A DNA stretch of 64,000 nucleotides, from positions 62,001-126,000 of the forward strand of contig NZ_JAAGLT010000005.1 of the NCBI RefSeq assembly GCF_010548275.1. The letters are read 5' to 3'. This DNA is from Streptomyces sp. SID12488. Its GTDB lineage: Bacteria > Actinomycetota > Actinomycetes > Streptomycetales > Streptomycetaceae. The notes beneath the pieces were generated by a model. That model was not told the origin of the DNA and ran no database searches. It saw nothing but the letters and a program-made list of their open reading frames with translations. Positions within the stretch are counted from its first letter, which is position 1. Each line of letters begins with the position of its first letter. A program made the translations under genes and the position numbers. Shown piece after piece: positions 17,364 to 27,048 of the stretch.

Positions 17364-19053
17364 CGGGGAGTTCGACGGGTGCGATCTCGTCGTACACGTC
17401 ACCGGGGCCCGGGTTGGTCGGATCGGTGGTCCCGCCGAACTGGTGCATGACGCCCCAGACCGCGTTCAGCGCGGTCTGGACGGCGCCCTCGGCCCAGCCC
17501 GCCGTCCAGGAGATGTCGTCCCCGGCGAGGAAGAGGCCCCGCTTGTCGGCGGGCAGCCGGTCCTGCATGAAGTGCGTGAACAGGCGCCGCTGGTAACGGT
17601 AGTGACCGGGCAGGTTGGCCTTGAACGCGCCCATGAAGTAGGGCTCGTTCTCCCAGGACACGGTGACCGGGTTGCCGATGACGTGCCCCCGGATGTCGAC
17701 CTTCGGATAGATCTCGCCGAGCGACTTCAGCATGACCTCCATCCGCTCGTTCGCGGACAGCGGCAGCCACTTGAGGCTGTCGTCGCACCAGGTGTACGAG
17801 AGGCAGATGACGGCGGGCTTGTCCGGACCGTCGTCGAGGAGGTAGGTCCCGCGCGTCATACGGTCGGTGAGGGTCATGGACATCACGTCACGCCCGGTGT
17901 GCTCGTCCTTGTCGAGCCAGAACGGCCGGTCGACAGGCACGAAGAGCTTGCTGGACTCCATGTAGTGGGTGCGCTCGATGGCGGTCCAGTGGTCGATCGG
18001 GAAGAGCGAGTCGTCGCAGGCGATCTTCGAGAGCAGCATCCAGGACTGGGCGGTGAAGACGGCCGCCGGGTACGTACGGATGTCGCCGCCCGCGTCGGTG
18101 ACGGTGATCCCGTTGCCGGCCGTGCGGTGCAGGCGGGTCACGGCCGGGCGGGGTACGCCGTTCACGTGCAGGGACGCGAGGGAGGTCCCGTACGGCCAGT
18201 GGACGATCTTCCCGGGTTCGCGTTCCCAGAGCCGCAGCGGCAGTTGCTGGCTGCCGCCCACGATGCCCCGGTGATGGTCGTCGGCCTCGGTGTAGACGAC
18301 CCGCAGGATCTCCAGGATCGAGTTGGGGAAGTCGGTGTCCCAGCCGCCCGTCCCGAAGCCGACCTGGCCGAAGATCTCGCGGTGCCGGAAGGACTTGAAG
18401 GACTCTGAGTCGCAGAGGAAGCCGTAGAAGGTCTGGTTGTCGAGCTTCTCGACGAGCCGTGCCCAGATCTCGCGGATGCGCGGGATGTCGCGCTCACGCA
18501 GGGCGCGGTTCATGTCGGAGAAGTCGGCGCCCTCTTCGAGGCATGTGTTCCAGGCCTCGGCGACATCACGGTAGACCTGCGGCAGGTCGCCGACCGTCTC
18601 GGCGTAGTGCGACTCGCCCTTGAGGTCGACGACCGTCGAAGGGGTGCACTGGGCAAGGGGGTTGGGGAACGGCCGGGTCTCCAGGTCCACCAGGTCGATG
18701 TAGTGCTGGAGGGCGGTGGAGGAGGGCGGGAAGCGCATCGCGCCCATCTCGGCGGTGAGCGCGGGGTCGCAGCCGTCGAACCCGACGGTCCGCAGCCGCC
18801 CGCCGATCTGATCGGCCTCGTAGACCACGGGCTTGAGGCCCATCTTCATCAGCTCGTACGCGGCGACGATCCCCGACAGCCCGCCGCCGATGACGGCGAC
18901 CTCGGTGCCGTGCTCGGTCGCGGGCACCTGCCCGAGGCCGGCCGGGTGGGCGAGGAAGTCGTCGTAGGCGTAGGGGAAGTCCGGCCCGAACATGGTGATC
19001 GGCGGCTGCTGCGCGTCGGCGTGCTGGACGGCGGTGGGCACCGTGGACGTCAT
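17356..19053 (-). CDS. Flavin monoamine oxidase family (tryptophan 2-monooxygenase / L-amino-acid oxidase-like)
   Basis: The protein is 565 aa. The FAD-binding Rossmann motif is VAVIGGGLSGIVAAYELMKMGLKPVVYEA (residues 52-80), then GGRLRT and GAMRFPPSS. The C-terminal FAD segment is GLFLAGDDISWTAGWAEGAVQTALNAVWG (about 503-531). Overall it resembles IaaM-type tryptophan 2-monooxygenases and L-amino-acid oxidases more than small-amine MAO. No signal peptide or membrane helix is visible. ATG at 19053 follows AAGGAG. It lies 62 bases downstream of a nitrilase-family gene on the same strand, probably one operon. The substrate is not certain. Confidence 0.85.
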   Translation of the reverse strand: MTSTVPTAVQHADAQQPPITMFGPDFPYAYDDFLAHPAGLGQVPATEHGTEVAVIGGGLSGIVAAYELMKMGLKPVVYEADQIGGRLRTVGFDGCDPALTAEMGAMRFPPSSTALQHYIDLVDLETRPFPNPLAQCTPSTVVDLKGESHYAETVGDLPQVYRDVAEAWNTCLEEGADFSDMNRALRERDIPRIREIWARLVEKLDNQTFYGFLCDSESFKSFRHREIFGQVGFGTGGWDTDFPNSILEILRVVYTEADDHHRGIVGGSQQLPLRLWEREPGKIVHWPYGTSLASLHVNGVPRPAVTRLHRTAGNGITVTDAGGDIRTYPAAVFTAQSWMLLSKIACDDSLFPIDHWTAIERTHYMESSKLFVPVDRPFWLDKDEHTGRDVMSMTLTDRMTRGTYLLDDGPDKPAVICLSYTWCDDSLKWLPLSANERMEVMLKSLGEIYPKVDIRGHVIGNPVTVSWENEPYFMGAFKANLPGHYRYQRRLFTHFMQDRLPADKRGLFLAGDDISWTAGWAEGAVQTALNAVWGVMHQFGGTTDPTNPGPGDVYDEIAPVELPED

Positions 19054-19115
19054 GGGGTACGGACTCCTTGCGGGGTGAAGCAGGTGAAGGGGGTACGGAA
19101 AAAAAGGGGGGAAGC

Positions 19116-19904
19116 TCAGACGAGGGAGCCGTACAGGCCGGGGCGCCGGTCCTGGAGATACGGGTTCGCCTCGCGGGAGGCGGCGAGGAGAACGTGGTCG
19201 ACGTCGGCGAGGAGGAGTTCCTCACCGCGACCGGCCCTGGTGCGGGCGACTCCGTCGGGTCCGGCGACCGTGGAGAGCCCGACGAAGTCGAACTCCCCTT
19301 CCTGACCGACCCGGTTGACGTAGGCGACGTACATCTGGTTCTCGAAGGCCCGCACCGGTACGACGGACTCGGCGACGAACTGGAAGGGGTGCATCTGTGC
19401 CGTCGGGACCAGCAGGAGGTCGGTGCCGGCGAGCGCGTGGGCGCGGACGTTCTCCGGGAACTCGACGTCGTAACAGATCATCAGGCCGACCCGGAGCCCG
19501 TCCAGTTCGGCCTGTACGACGGGCTGCTCGCCCGGTGTGAAGTGGTCGCGTTCGAAGCAGCCGAAGAGGTGGGTCTTGCGGTAGTTGGCGAGACGCTCGC
19601 CGTCGGCGGAGATCAGCTGTGCGGAGTTGAAGACCTGGTCTCCGGACCGCTCGGGGTAGCCGTAGGCGATCGCGAGGCCGTGCCGGGTGGCGATGTCGGC
19701 GACCGCGTCGGCGGAGTCGCCGTCGGCGGGCTCGGCGAGGTGGCCGATGCCGTCGCCGATCGCGTACCCGGTGAGGAACATCTCCGGCGCGGCCAGCAGC
19801 GCGGCGCCCGCGGCGGCGGCCCGGCCCGCGGCCTCGTCGAGCACCTTGAGGTTCTCGACGAGGGAACCGGGGCGGCCGGAGCTCTGGAGCAGGGCGGTGC
19901 GCAT
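19116..19904 (-). CDS. Carbon-nitrogen hydrolase (nitrilase superfamily amidase)
   Basis: The protein is 262 aa and carries the complete catalytic triad: Glu41 (AAPEMFLTGY), Lys110 (NYRKTHLFG) and Cys144 (MICYDVEFPE). The short length and the CYDVEFPE context fit aliphatic or aromatic amidases rather than true nitrilases. It is the first gene of a probable operon with the flavin amine oxidase. With a tryptophan 2-monooxygenase as partner it could hydrolyse indole-3-acetamide, but that is inference from context. Confidence 0.9.
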   Translation of the reverse strand: MRTALLQSSGRPGSLVENLKVLDEAAGRAAAAGAALLAAPEMFLTGYAIGDGIGHLAEPADGDSADAVADIATRHGLAIAYGYPERSGDQVFNSAQLISADGERLANYRKTHLFGCFERDHFTPGEQPVVQAELDGLRVGLMICYDVEFPENVRAHALAGTDLLLVPTAQMHPFQFVAESVVPVRAFENQMYVAYVNRVGQEGEFDFVGLSTVAGPDGVARTRAGRGEELLLADVDHVLLAASREANPYLQDRRPGLYGSLV

Positions 19905-19940
19905 GCGGGGTCCTTGCAGGGGCTTAAGGGGTTGGGGATA

Positions 19941-20043
19941 CAGATAGACGGTACGGGGGGCGGGCTCGGCGGGACAAGGCTGAGCCGTTGCGTGCCGGTG
20001 AGCGATTCGTTGCGTGGGGAAGGGGCTGGGCGGCGATTCGTTG
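19941..20043 (-). promoter_or_regulatory. Promoter and phased direct repeats for the nitrilase operon
   Basis: On the minus strand, -35 TTGTCC (19972-19977) and -10 TACCGT (19948-19953) are 18 bases apart, about 45 bases before the nitrilase ATG. Upstream, plus-strand GCGATTCGTTG occurs twice (20002-20012 and 20033-20043, 31 bases apart), and CGTTGCGTG occurs at 19986-19994 and 20008-20016 (22 bases apart). Offsets of two and three helical turns upstream of -35 fit an activator binding one DNA face. Confidence 0.6.
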
Positions 20044-20086
20044 TTCTCGCCACCGCCGCCCCCACCCCGCTCGGGTTCTGAGGGTC

Positions 20087-20425
20087 TCAGTCCCCCTGCA
20101 CCTGATCCGTACCGGTCACCGGCGGGACCACTCGGAGGTTCGCGTCGGGCCGCACCCAGGACAGGTCCGCGCCCTCCAACTCGACGACGGCGCTCCAGCC
20201 GGGGGTCAGTTCGGTGAACTCACCGTAAGGCTGTCGGTGTATACGGAGTACCCGGGCCGGGGGACCCCCGGCATCCGGTGGGGTGTCCATCGGGAGCACC
20301 AAATCGCCGGGGAAGACACTTCGCCCCACACTGACGCAACGGGCGTGACAGATCACCTTGTCCGCCGCGGGCCGCTCGTACACGATCAGTACCCGCAGTA
20401 GCCCCTCAGGCTCGTTACCGGTCAT
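20087..20425 (-). CDS. Small hypothetical protein, possible beta-barrel
   Basis: The protein is 112 aa and not recognised with confidence. Its pattern (LRVLIVYERPAADKVICHARCVSVGRSVFPGDLVLPMD...ARVLRIHRQPYGEFTELTPGWSAVVELEGADLSWVRPDANLRVV) resembles the second, beta-barrel domain of translation GTPases such as EF-Tu, without any GTPase domain. ATG at 20425 with GGAGG upstream is preferred over an ATG at 20458. It follows a toxin-like gene remnant by 23 bases on the same strand, so it may have been that gene's partner, for example an immunity protein. Confidence 0.6.
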   Translation of the reverse strand: MTGNEPEGLLRVLIVYERPAADKVICHARCVSVGRSVFPGDLVLPMDTPPDAGGPPARVLRIHRQPYGEFTELTPGWSAVVELEGADLSWVRPDANLRVVPPVTGTDQVQGD

Positions 20426-20448
20426 GCCGGGGATGCCTCCATTCAGGA

Positions 20449-20811
20449 TCAGAACCAATTCATGACCTTGTCGGCCACCTCGGACGCCACACCGCTGGCG
20501 ATGATGCCTCCGACGACACCGCCCACGACGGTGCCCGCGCCAGGGAAGACCGAGCCGATGGACGCGCCCACCTCAGCACCGTAGGCAGCGCCCGAAAGGC
20601 CGCCCGCGAGGCCCGCCGCGTCCCGCGAGGCCGTGTGGAGTTTCTGGGCCGGCGGTGCCTCGGCGACGTCGTAGGCGGAGAGCGTCACCGCGCCGACGAA
20701 GAGGCTGCCCTTCAGCGCGCCGCCGACCGTGATGAAGCCCGCGTCGCCCCCCGCCAGCCTGCTCGCGGCCGAGGCGGCACCGCTGCCCGAAGCGCCGGCC
20801 TGCAGGTACAC
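20449..20811 (-). pseudogene. C-terminal remnant of a glycine-zipper, toxin-like secreted protein
   Basis: About 120 residues are readable, ending GVASEVADKVMNWF. The region GLAGGLSGAAYGAEVGASIGSVFPGAGTVVGGVVGGIIASG is a glycine-zipper of the kind found just before the toxin domain of WXG/LXG-type polymorphic toxins. There is no convincing start codon or ribosome binding site, and the upstream DNA from about 20812 is the remnant of a different gene on the other strand, so the 5' part is lost. A very short GTG-started protein cannot be excluded. Confidence 0.55.
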
Positions 20812-21120
20812 GGCCCGGTGTCCGCCCTGCCCGGCCGCGCCTCGGCCCAGACCCCGGTCTGGGTCAGCGACGCGACCAACCGCACCAGGGACACCGCGGC
20901 CGAAAAGTTCACGCAGACCACGGACACCGGTCTGCCGTACCTGGCCGGCATCGACGTCAGCACGCCTGCCTCCGCCCCCACCGGCTCGCTGGTCCTCTAC
21001 GGCGACCAGAGCGTCAACGGCGACACCGCGAGCGCCGACGGCCGCCACCATCTGAGCGACACCATCACCGACGCCATCGTCGGCGACCCCAACGGTGACT
21101 CCTCGGTGGACAACGGAGTG
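20812..21120 (+). pseudogene. Internal fragment of a secreted SGNH-hydrolase-like protein
   Basis: In frame from 20812 the DNA reads ...ASAQTPVWVSDATNRTRD, then LPYLAGIDVSTPASAPTGS, then LVLYGDQSVNGDTASADGR, then HHLSDTITDAIVGDP. The last part aligns with the GDS-block region of streptomycete SGNH esterases (GDSITDG replaced by GDQSVNG), preceded by their usual beta-rich domain. No signal peptide, start or catalytic C-terminus remains: the reading ends within 45 bases of the GntR start. It abuts the toxin-like remnant head to head. Confidence 0.5.
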
Positions 21121-21163
21121 CTGCTGGTCACGCTGTGCACAGCGACAAACCCAGAGGGGAAGC

Positions 21164-21904
21164 ATGACGGCGCGACACGAGGAGATCGCCGACGAGCTGC
21201 GCCGCGCGATCGACCGCGAGCAGTACACGGTCGGCAGCCGTCTGCCTCCGGAAACGGAACTCGCCGCGCACTACGCCGTGGCCCACGGCACGATCCGCCA
21301 GGCGGTGGCGGCCCTGACGTCCGAGAGCCTGATCGGCTCCCGCCAGGGCGCCCGCCGGGTGGTCCTGGCCAGCCGCCGCAGCCAGACCTTCGAGGAACTC
21401 CGCAGCTTCGCCCAGTGGGCCCGCGCGACGGGCCGCGAGGCAACGGGCCGAGTCGTGCACCAGGAGTACCGTCCCGCGACGACGGAGGACGCGATCCGCC
21501 TCCAACTCCCCGAGAAGGAAAGGGTGTTGCACGTCCTGCGCGTACGCGGCCTGGACGGCGAACCGGTCCTCCTGGAAAGCACGGTCTACGCCGGCTGGAT
21601 CGCCCCGTCCGTGGAACCCATCGAACCGGACTGCCCGTCGGTCACCCAACGCCTCTTCGAGGACACGGGGTTGGTCTTCGCGTACGGCGAGCACGTCATC
21701 GACGCGGTGGCGGCCGGCGCCCAGGACGCCGAACTCCTCGACATCCGCCGCACGAGCCCCCTCCTACGCGTCCGCCAAGTAACGACGACAAGAGAAGGCC
21801 GCCCGGTGGAATGGTCGGACGACCGCTACAGGGGCGACGCGGTGAGCTTCAGCGTCCACAACTCGATAGCGAACAACGCCCTGGCGAGGAAGACAGCCGA
21901 ATAG
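21164..21904 (+). CDS. GntR-family regulator with UTRA domain
   Basis: The protein is 246 aa. The N-terminal winged helix (ADELRRAIDREQYTVGSRLPPETELAAHYAVAHGTIRQAVAALTSESLIGSRQGARRVV) is followed by a UTRA effector domain (about 90-235; RVLHVLRVRGLDGEPVLLESTVY...PLLRVRQVTTTREGRPVEWSDDRYRGDAVSFSV). HutC/FarR-type GntR proteins sense sugars, amino acids or related metabolites. ATG at 21164 follows AGAGGGGAAGC. Its neighbours are gene remnants, so its target may have been lost or lie elsewhere. Confidence 0.9.
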   Translation: MTARHEEIADELRRAIDREQYTVGSRLPPETELAAHYAVAHGTIRQAVAALTSESLIGSRQGARRVVLASRRSQTFEELRSFAQWARATGREATGRVVHQEYRPATTEDAIRLQLPEKERVLHVLRVRGLDGEPVLLESTVYAGWIAPSVEPIEPDCPSVTQRLFEDTGLVFAYGEHVIDAVAAGAQDAELLDIRRTSPLLRVRQVTTTREGRPVEWSDDRYRGDAVSFSVHNSIANNALARKTAE

Positions 21905-21936
21905 GAGGTGACTTGCAAACGGGGCAGTGGGCACCG

Positions 21937-21990
21937 CCGCCAAGGGGCGCGGGGAACTGCGCGAAAAGCCACGACGAACCCGCACCCGCC
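21937..21990 (+). repeat. Dispersed intergenic repeat, copy B
   Basis: The 22-base core at 21943-21964 is identical to that at 3072-3093. The sequence after it (GCCACGACGAACCCGCACCC) is also shared, with a few changes, by copy C near 28950. It lies between the convergent GntR and Lrp genes. Confidence 0.7.
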
Positions 21991-22011
21991 GACGAACACC
22001 CGAGAACCCAC

Positions 22012-22464
22012 CTACGTAGGCGACCCAGCAGAAAACCTCCGCAGCAACGGCGACAGCACCAGCACGGACTTCGTCCGCTCGACAAACGGCTCCCCGGCAA
22101 TACGCTCGAGCACCCGCTCGAAGTGCCGCATGTCAGAGGCGAAAACCTGCACCACCGCATCCGCCTCCCCCGTCACGGTGGACGCGGCCACCACCTCCTG
22201 ATAGCGCTCCAGCCCCCGCTGGATCGTCTCCGGCGAGGTGTTCCGCCGGCAGTAGATCTCGACGAACCCCTCCGTCTCCCATCCCAGCGCCGCCGGATCC
22301 ACCCGCACGGTGAACCCGGTGATCGCCCCGCTCGCCCGCAGCCGGTCCACCCGTCGCTTCACCGCCGGCGCGGACAGCCCGACCAACTGCCCGATGTCCG
22401 CGTAGGAGCGACGCGCGTCCTCGGCGAGGGCGTGCACGATGCGTTCGTCGAGATCGTTCAGCAC
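22012..22464 (-). CDS. Lrp/AsnC-family transcriptional regulator
   Basis: The protein is 150 aa. The N-terminal helix-turn-helix is DLDERIVHALAEDARRSYADIGQLVGLSAPAVKRRVDRLRASGAI, and the C-terminal RAM domain contains VDPAALGWETEGFVEIYCRRNTSPE...VVAASTVTGEADAVVQVFASDMRHFERVLERI. Such proteins form octamers that sense amino acids. The start is GTG at 22464, only 7 bases after the guaB1 stop, so it is co-transcribed with guaB1. The GTG start has GGAG upstream, at the guaB1 3' end. Confidence 0.93.
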   Translation of the reverse strand: MLNDLDERIVHALAEDARRSYADIGQLVGLSAPAVKRRVDRLRASGAITGFTVRVDPAALGWETEGFVEIYCRRNTSPETIQRGLERYQEVVAASTVTGEADAVVQVFASDMRHFERVLERIAGEPFVERTKSVLVLSPLLRRFSAGSPT

Positions 22465-22471
22465 GGTCGGG

Positions 22472-23956
<1,485 letters not shown>

Positions 23957-24092
23957 TCAGCCAGGGGGAAGAGCACGTACCTCATTGTCCCATGCCGGTG
24001 ACCTGAAACCGCCTGGTCGGATCGTCCAGACGAATCGTGGGACGGCTCGTGCCATCCTCCGAGGGACCGACGCCCGACCAGCGACGGAGAGT

Positions 24093-24509
24093 TCAGGCGA
24101 GCACCATCACCACCGCCAGCCCCGTCTCCGTCTCCCGCCAGCTCGCGGCGGCGTCGGCGAAGATCTCCTGGAGCGTGTTCCACTCCTCGGGCCGGGCCGT
24201 CGCGTATGCCTGCCAGTTGCGGACGAGGAGGAGCCGGCCTCGGCTCGCGGGCCACCACTGCAGGTCGCCGAGGCAGTCCGCCAGGGCGTCCCAGTTCGAC
24301 CCGAAGTGGTCCGGGAAGCGCATCGCGATGGCGCAGGCCGTCATCAGCCCGGCCTTGTCCGACACGTCTGCGAGGTCGAGGTCGGCTGCCTCCCAGCCGG
24401 CCTCGCGGGCGGCTTCGAGCGCGCGGTCCGCGGGCAGGGCGGCGGGCCAGGACAGGACACCGGCGGGCGCGCGGCCGGCGAACACCGGAGCAAGCGGGTG
24501 GTCGGTCAT
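24093..24509 (-). CDS. Barstar-family ribonuclease inhibitor-like protein
   Basis: The protein is 138 aa. The segment MRFPDHFGSNWDALADCLGDLQWWP is the barstar signature, and an alternating helix-strand pattern surrounds it. Barstars bind and block secreted guanyl-specific RNases inside the producing cell; Streptomyces make such RNases (the RNase Sa type). No RNase gene is in this window, so the partner must lie elsewhere. Confidence 0.85.
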   Translation of the reverse strand: MTDHPLAPVFAGRAPAGVLSWPAALPADRALEAAREAGWEAADLDLADVSDKAGLMTACAIAMRFPDHFGSNWDALADCLGDLQWWPASRGRLLLVRNWQAYATARPEEWNTLQEIFADAAASWRETETGLAVVMVLA

Positions 24510-24715
24510 CTCAGCACCGCCGTGAGGAGTCGCGATAGGTCGAAGTGATCATCGCTGTAGTAGATCCCACCGCCCGCCCCATGACAACGAGGACCCGGGC
24601 GGGAAACCGGGCGAGATCCTGGGCGAAGACCCGGGTGACAGCCTCCCAACAGGACACGTTGATCGGCGAGTCGTTCAATGAAGATGACCGGCAGAGTCTC
24701 CGGCGGGAGCCGCGC

Positions 24716-26965
24716 ATGTCATCGCCGACAGCCACACCAGCACCAGCACCAGCACCCGGGGGACGCAAGGACACGCGTGGGAGACTGCGCCGGCTGGGCG
24801 AGTGGTGTGCCCGGCACTTCGTGATCGTGATCGTGGCCTGGCTGGTCGCGCTCGCCGGGCTCCAGGTGCTCAACCGTTCCTTCGGCGGTGACTACTCCGA
24901 CAACTTCTCCCTCCCCGGGGTCCAGTCGCAGGAGGGCCTCGACGTACTGAAGAAGCACGATCCGGCGGCCGGCGGCTACGGCAGCCAGATTGTGCTGCGG
25001 GACTCGGCCAAGCCGCTGACCGACGTGTCCACACAGATGTCCCAGACGGTCACCGACCTGCAGAAACTCCCCCACGTCCTGTCCGTCCAGAACCCGCTGC
25101 CACCGCCGGGCTCACAGCCCAGCGGCAAACAGACCGTCGGCCCGATCTCCAGCGACGCGAAGACCGCCTACATCACCGTTCGCTTCGACGTCCAGCCCTC
25201 CACCCTCGACGACGGCTACCTCGACGGCGTCGACAACGCGGTGAAACCACTGCGGGCGGCCGGTGTGCAGGTCGAGTACGGCGGACCGCTCGGCGAGCTG
25301 GCCCGCCCCGCAGCCGACGACCGGACCAGCGAGCTGATCGGGTTCGCGGTGGCGATCGTCGTCCTGCTGGTCGGCTTCGGCAGCGTCCTCGCCGCCGGCA
25401 TCCCCCTGCTGACCGCGCTGATCAGCGTGATCGGCGGACTGGCCTGCCTCGGGCTGCTCGCGGCGGCGTTCACCTTCGCCACGGTCTCCCCCACACTGGC
25501 CACGATGATCGGCCTCGGCGTGGGCATCGACTACGCGCTCTTCCTGATCACCCGGCACCGGCAGAACCTGATGGACGGCGACGATCCGGTCCGGGCGGCG
25601 GGCCGCGCCACCGCAACCAGCGGGCGGGCCGTCCTGGTCTCCGGGTGCACGGTGATCGTCGCGCTGGCCGGGCTGTCCGTCTCCGGGGTCACCTTCATCG
25701 GCAAACTGGGCGTGGCCGCCGCCGTGACGGTCGTCTCCGCGGTCGTGGGCGCCCTCACCCTGGTCCCGGCCCTGCTGGGGCTCATCGGCCGCCGTATCGA
25801 CCGCTACCGGGTACGCCGCCCGGTCGCCGAGGCAAGCACCGACGATGCCGAGGGACACGGCGCCTGGCACCGCTACGCCCAGCGCGTCGAGCGGCGCCCC
25901 TGGTGGTTCCTGGCCGGCGGGGTCCTGACGGTGCTGGTGCTGGCGATCCCGGTGGCGTCCCTCCAGCTCGGCCACATCGGGGACGGCGCCGATCCGAAGT
26001 CGTTCACGGACCGGCGGGCGTACGACATCATGGCCCAGTCGTTCGGGCCCGGCTCCAACGGACCGCTGACCGTCGTCATCGACCAGACGAAGGTGCCCGC
26101 CGACCAGCGCTCCGCCCTCGCCTCGAAGGCGTCCAAGGCGCTGACGGACGTACCGGGCGCGGCCACCGCCACTCCGCTCACCGCGACCAAGGACGGCGAC
26201 GTCCTGATCGGCACGGTCTACTCCAAGGCGTCGCCGCAGAGCGGGACGACCACCGCCCTGACGAACCGCCTCGTCGACACGACCCTGCCCGACGCCGTCT
26301 CCGGAACGGCGGCGCACGGCTACGTGACCGGCACGACCGCCGCCCAGGTCGACTTCCGTGACATCGTCGCGAGCCGCCTCCCGCTGATCATCGGCGTGGT
26401 CGTCGCCCTCGCCTTCCTGATCATCCTGGCCGTCTTCCGGGGCCTGCTGGTGGCGCTGAAGGCGGCCGTGCTCAACGTCCTGTCGATCGCGGCCTCGTAC
26501 GGCGTCGTCGTCGCCGTCTTCCAGTGGGGCTGGGGCGGGCCCGCCCTGGGTGTGACGGGCAAGGTGCCCATCGAGAGCTATGTGCCGATGATGATGTTCG
26601 CGATCATCTTCGGGCTCAGCATGGACTACGAGATCTTCCTGCTCTCCCGTGTCCACGAGGCCTGGCTGCGCACCGGTGACGCCCGGGCCTCCGTGGCCCA
26701 CGCCCTGGAGATCACCGCCCGGGTGATCACCTGCGCGGCCCTGATCATGGTGAGCGTCTTCGCCGCGTTCGTCCTGAGCGACAACGTGGTGGTGAAGATG
26801 CTCGGCCTGGGACTCGCTGTGAGCGTGCTCATCGACGCGACGGTCGTACGGCTGCTGCTGGTGCCGGCGGTCATGACGCTGCTGGGCGCCCACGCCTGGT
26901 GGACGCCCCGTCGGCTCGACCGGATTCTGCCGCGCGTGAACGCTGAGGGCGACGAGCACGACTGA
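24716..26965 (+). CDS. MMPL/RND-family transporter
   Basis: The protein is 749 aa with the duplicated RND layout: one N-terminal helix ([18 protein letters not shown], ~35-55), an outer loop domain, five helices (~200-370) with the [21 protein letters not shown] signature, then a repeat of the same, with [20 protein letters not shown] in the second half. MMPL proteins export lipids, fatty acids or drugs with proton motive force. ATG at 24716 has GGGAG upstream; the longer upstream frame lacks support. A terminator hairpin follows. Confidence 0.92.
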   Translation: MSSPTATPAPAPAPGGRKDTRGRLRRLGEWCARHFVIVIVAWLVALAGLQVLNRSFGGDYSDNFSLPGVQSQEGLDVLKKHDPAAGGYGSQIVLRDSAKPLTDVSTQMSQTVTDLQKLPHVLSVQNPLPPPGSQPSGKQTVGPISSDAKTAYITVRFDVQPSTLDDGYLDGVDNAVKPLRAAGVQVEYGGPLGELARPAADDRTSELIGFAVAIVVLLVGFGSVLAAGIPLLTALISVIGGLACLGLLAAAFTFATVSPTLATMIGLGVGIDYALFLITRHRQNLMDGDDPVRAAGRATATSGRAVLVSGCTVIVALAGLSVSGVTFIGKLGVAAAVTVVSAVVGALTLVPALLGLIGRRIDRYRVRRPVAEASTDDAEGHGAWHRYAQRVERRPWWFLAGGVLTVLVLAIPVASLQLGHIGDGADPKSFTDRRAYDIMAQSFGPGSNGPLTVVIDQTKVPADQRSALASKASKALTDVPGAATATPLTATKDGDVLIGTVYSKASPQSGTTTALTNRLVDTTLPDAVSGTAAHGYVTGTTAAQVDFRDIVASRLPLIIGVVVALAFLIILAVFRGLLVALKAAVLNVLSIAASYGVVVAVFQWGWGGPALGVTGKVPIESYVPMMMFAIIFGLSMDYEIFLLSRVHEAWLRTGDARASVAHALEITARVITCAALIMVSVFAAFVLSDNVVVKMLGLGLAVSVLIDATVVRLLLVPAVMTLLGAHAWWTPRRLDRILPRVNAEGDEHD

Positions 26966-26996
26966 CGAACTGTCGGGCAGAGCCGTCGAACAGAGC

Positions 26997-27028
26997 GGTG
27001 CCCGGGCTCCGAAGGGAACCCGGGCACC
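26997..27028. terminator. Bidirectional terminator hairpin
   Basis: A perfect 10-bp stem (GGTGCCCGGG with CCCGGGCACC) and 12-base loop lie between the convergent MMPL and SorC-type genes. Confidence 0.7.
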
Positions 27029-27048
27029 ACCCGCACCTTCACAACCCG

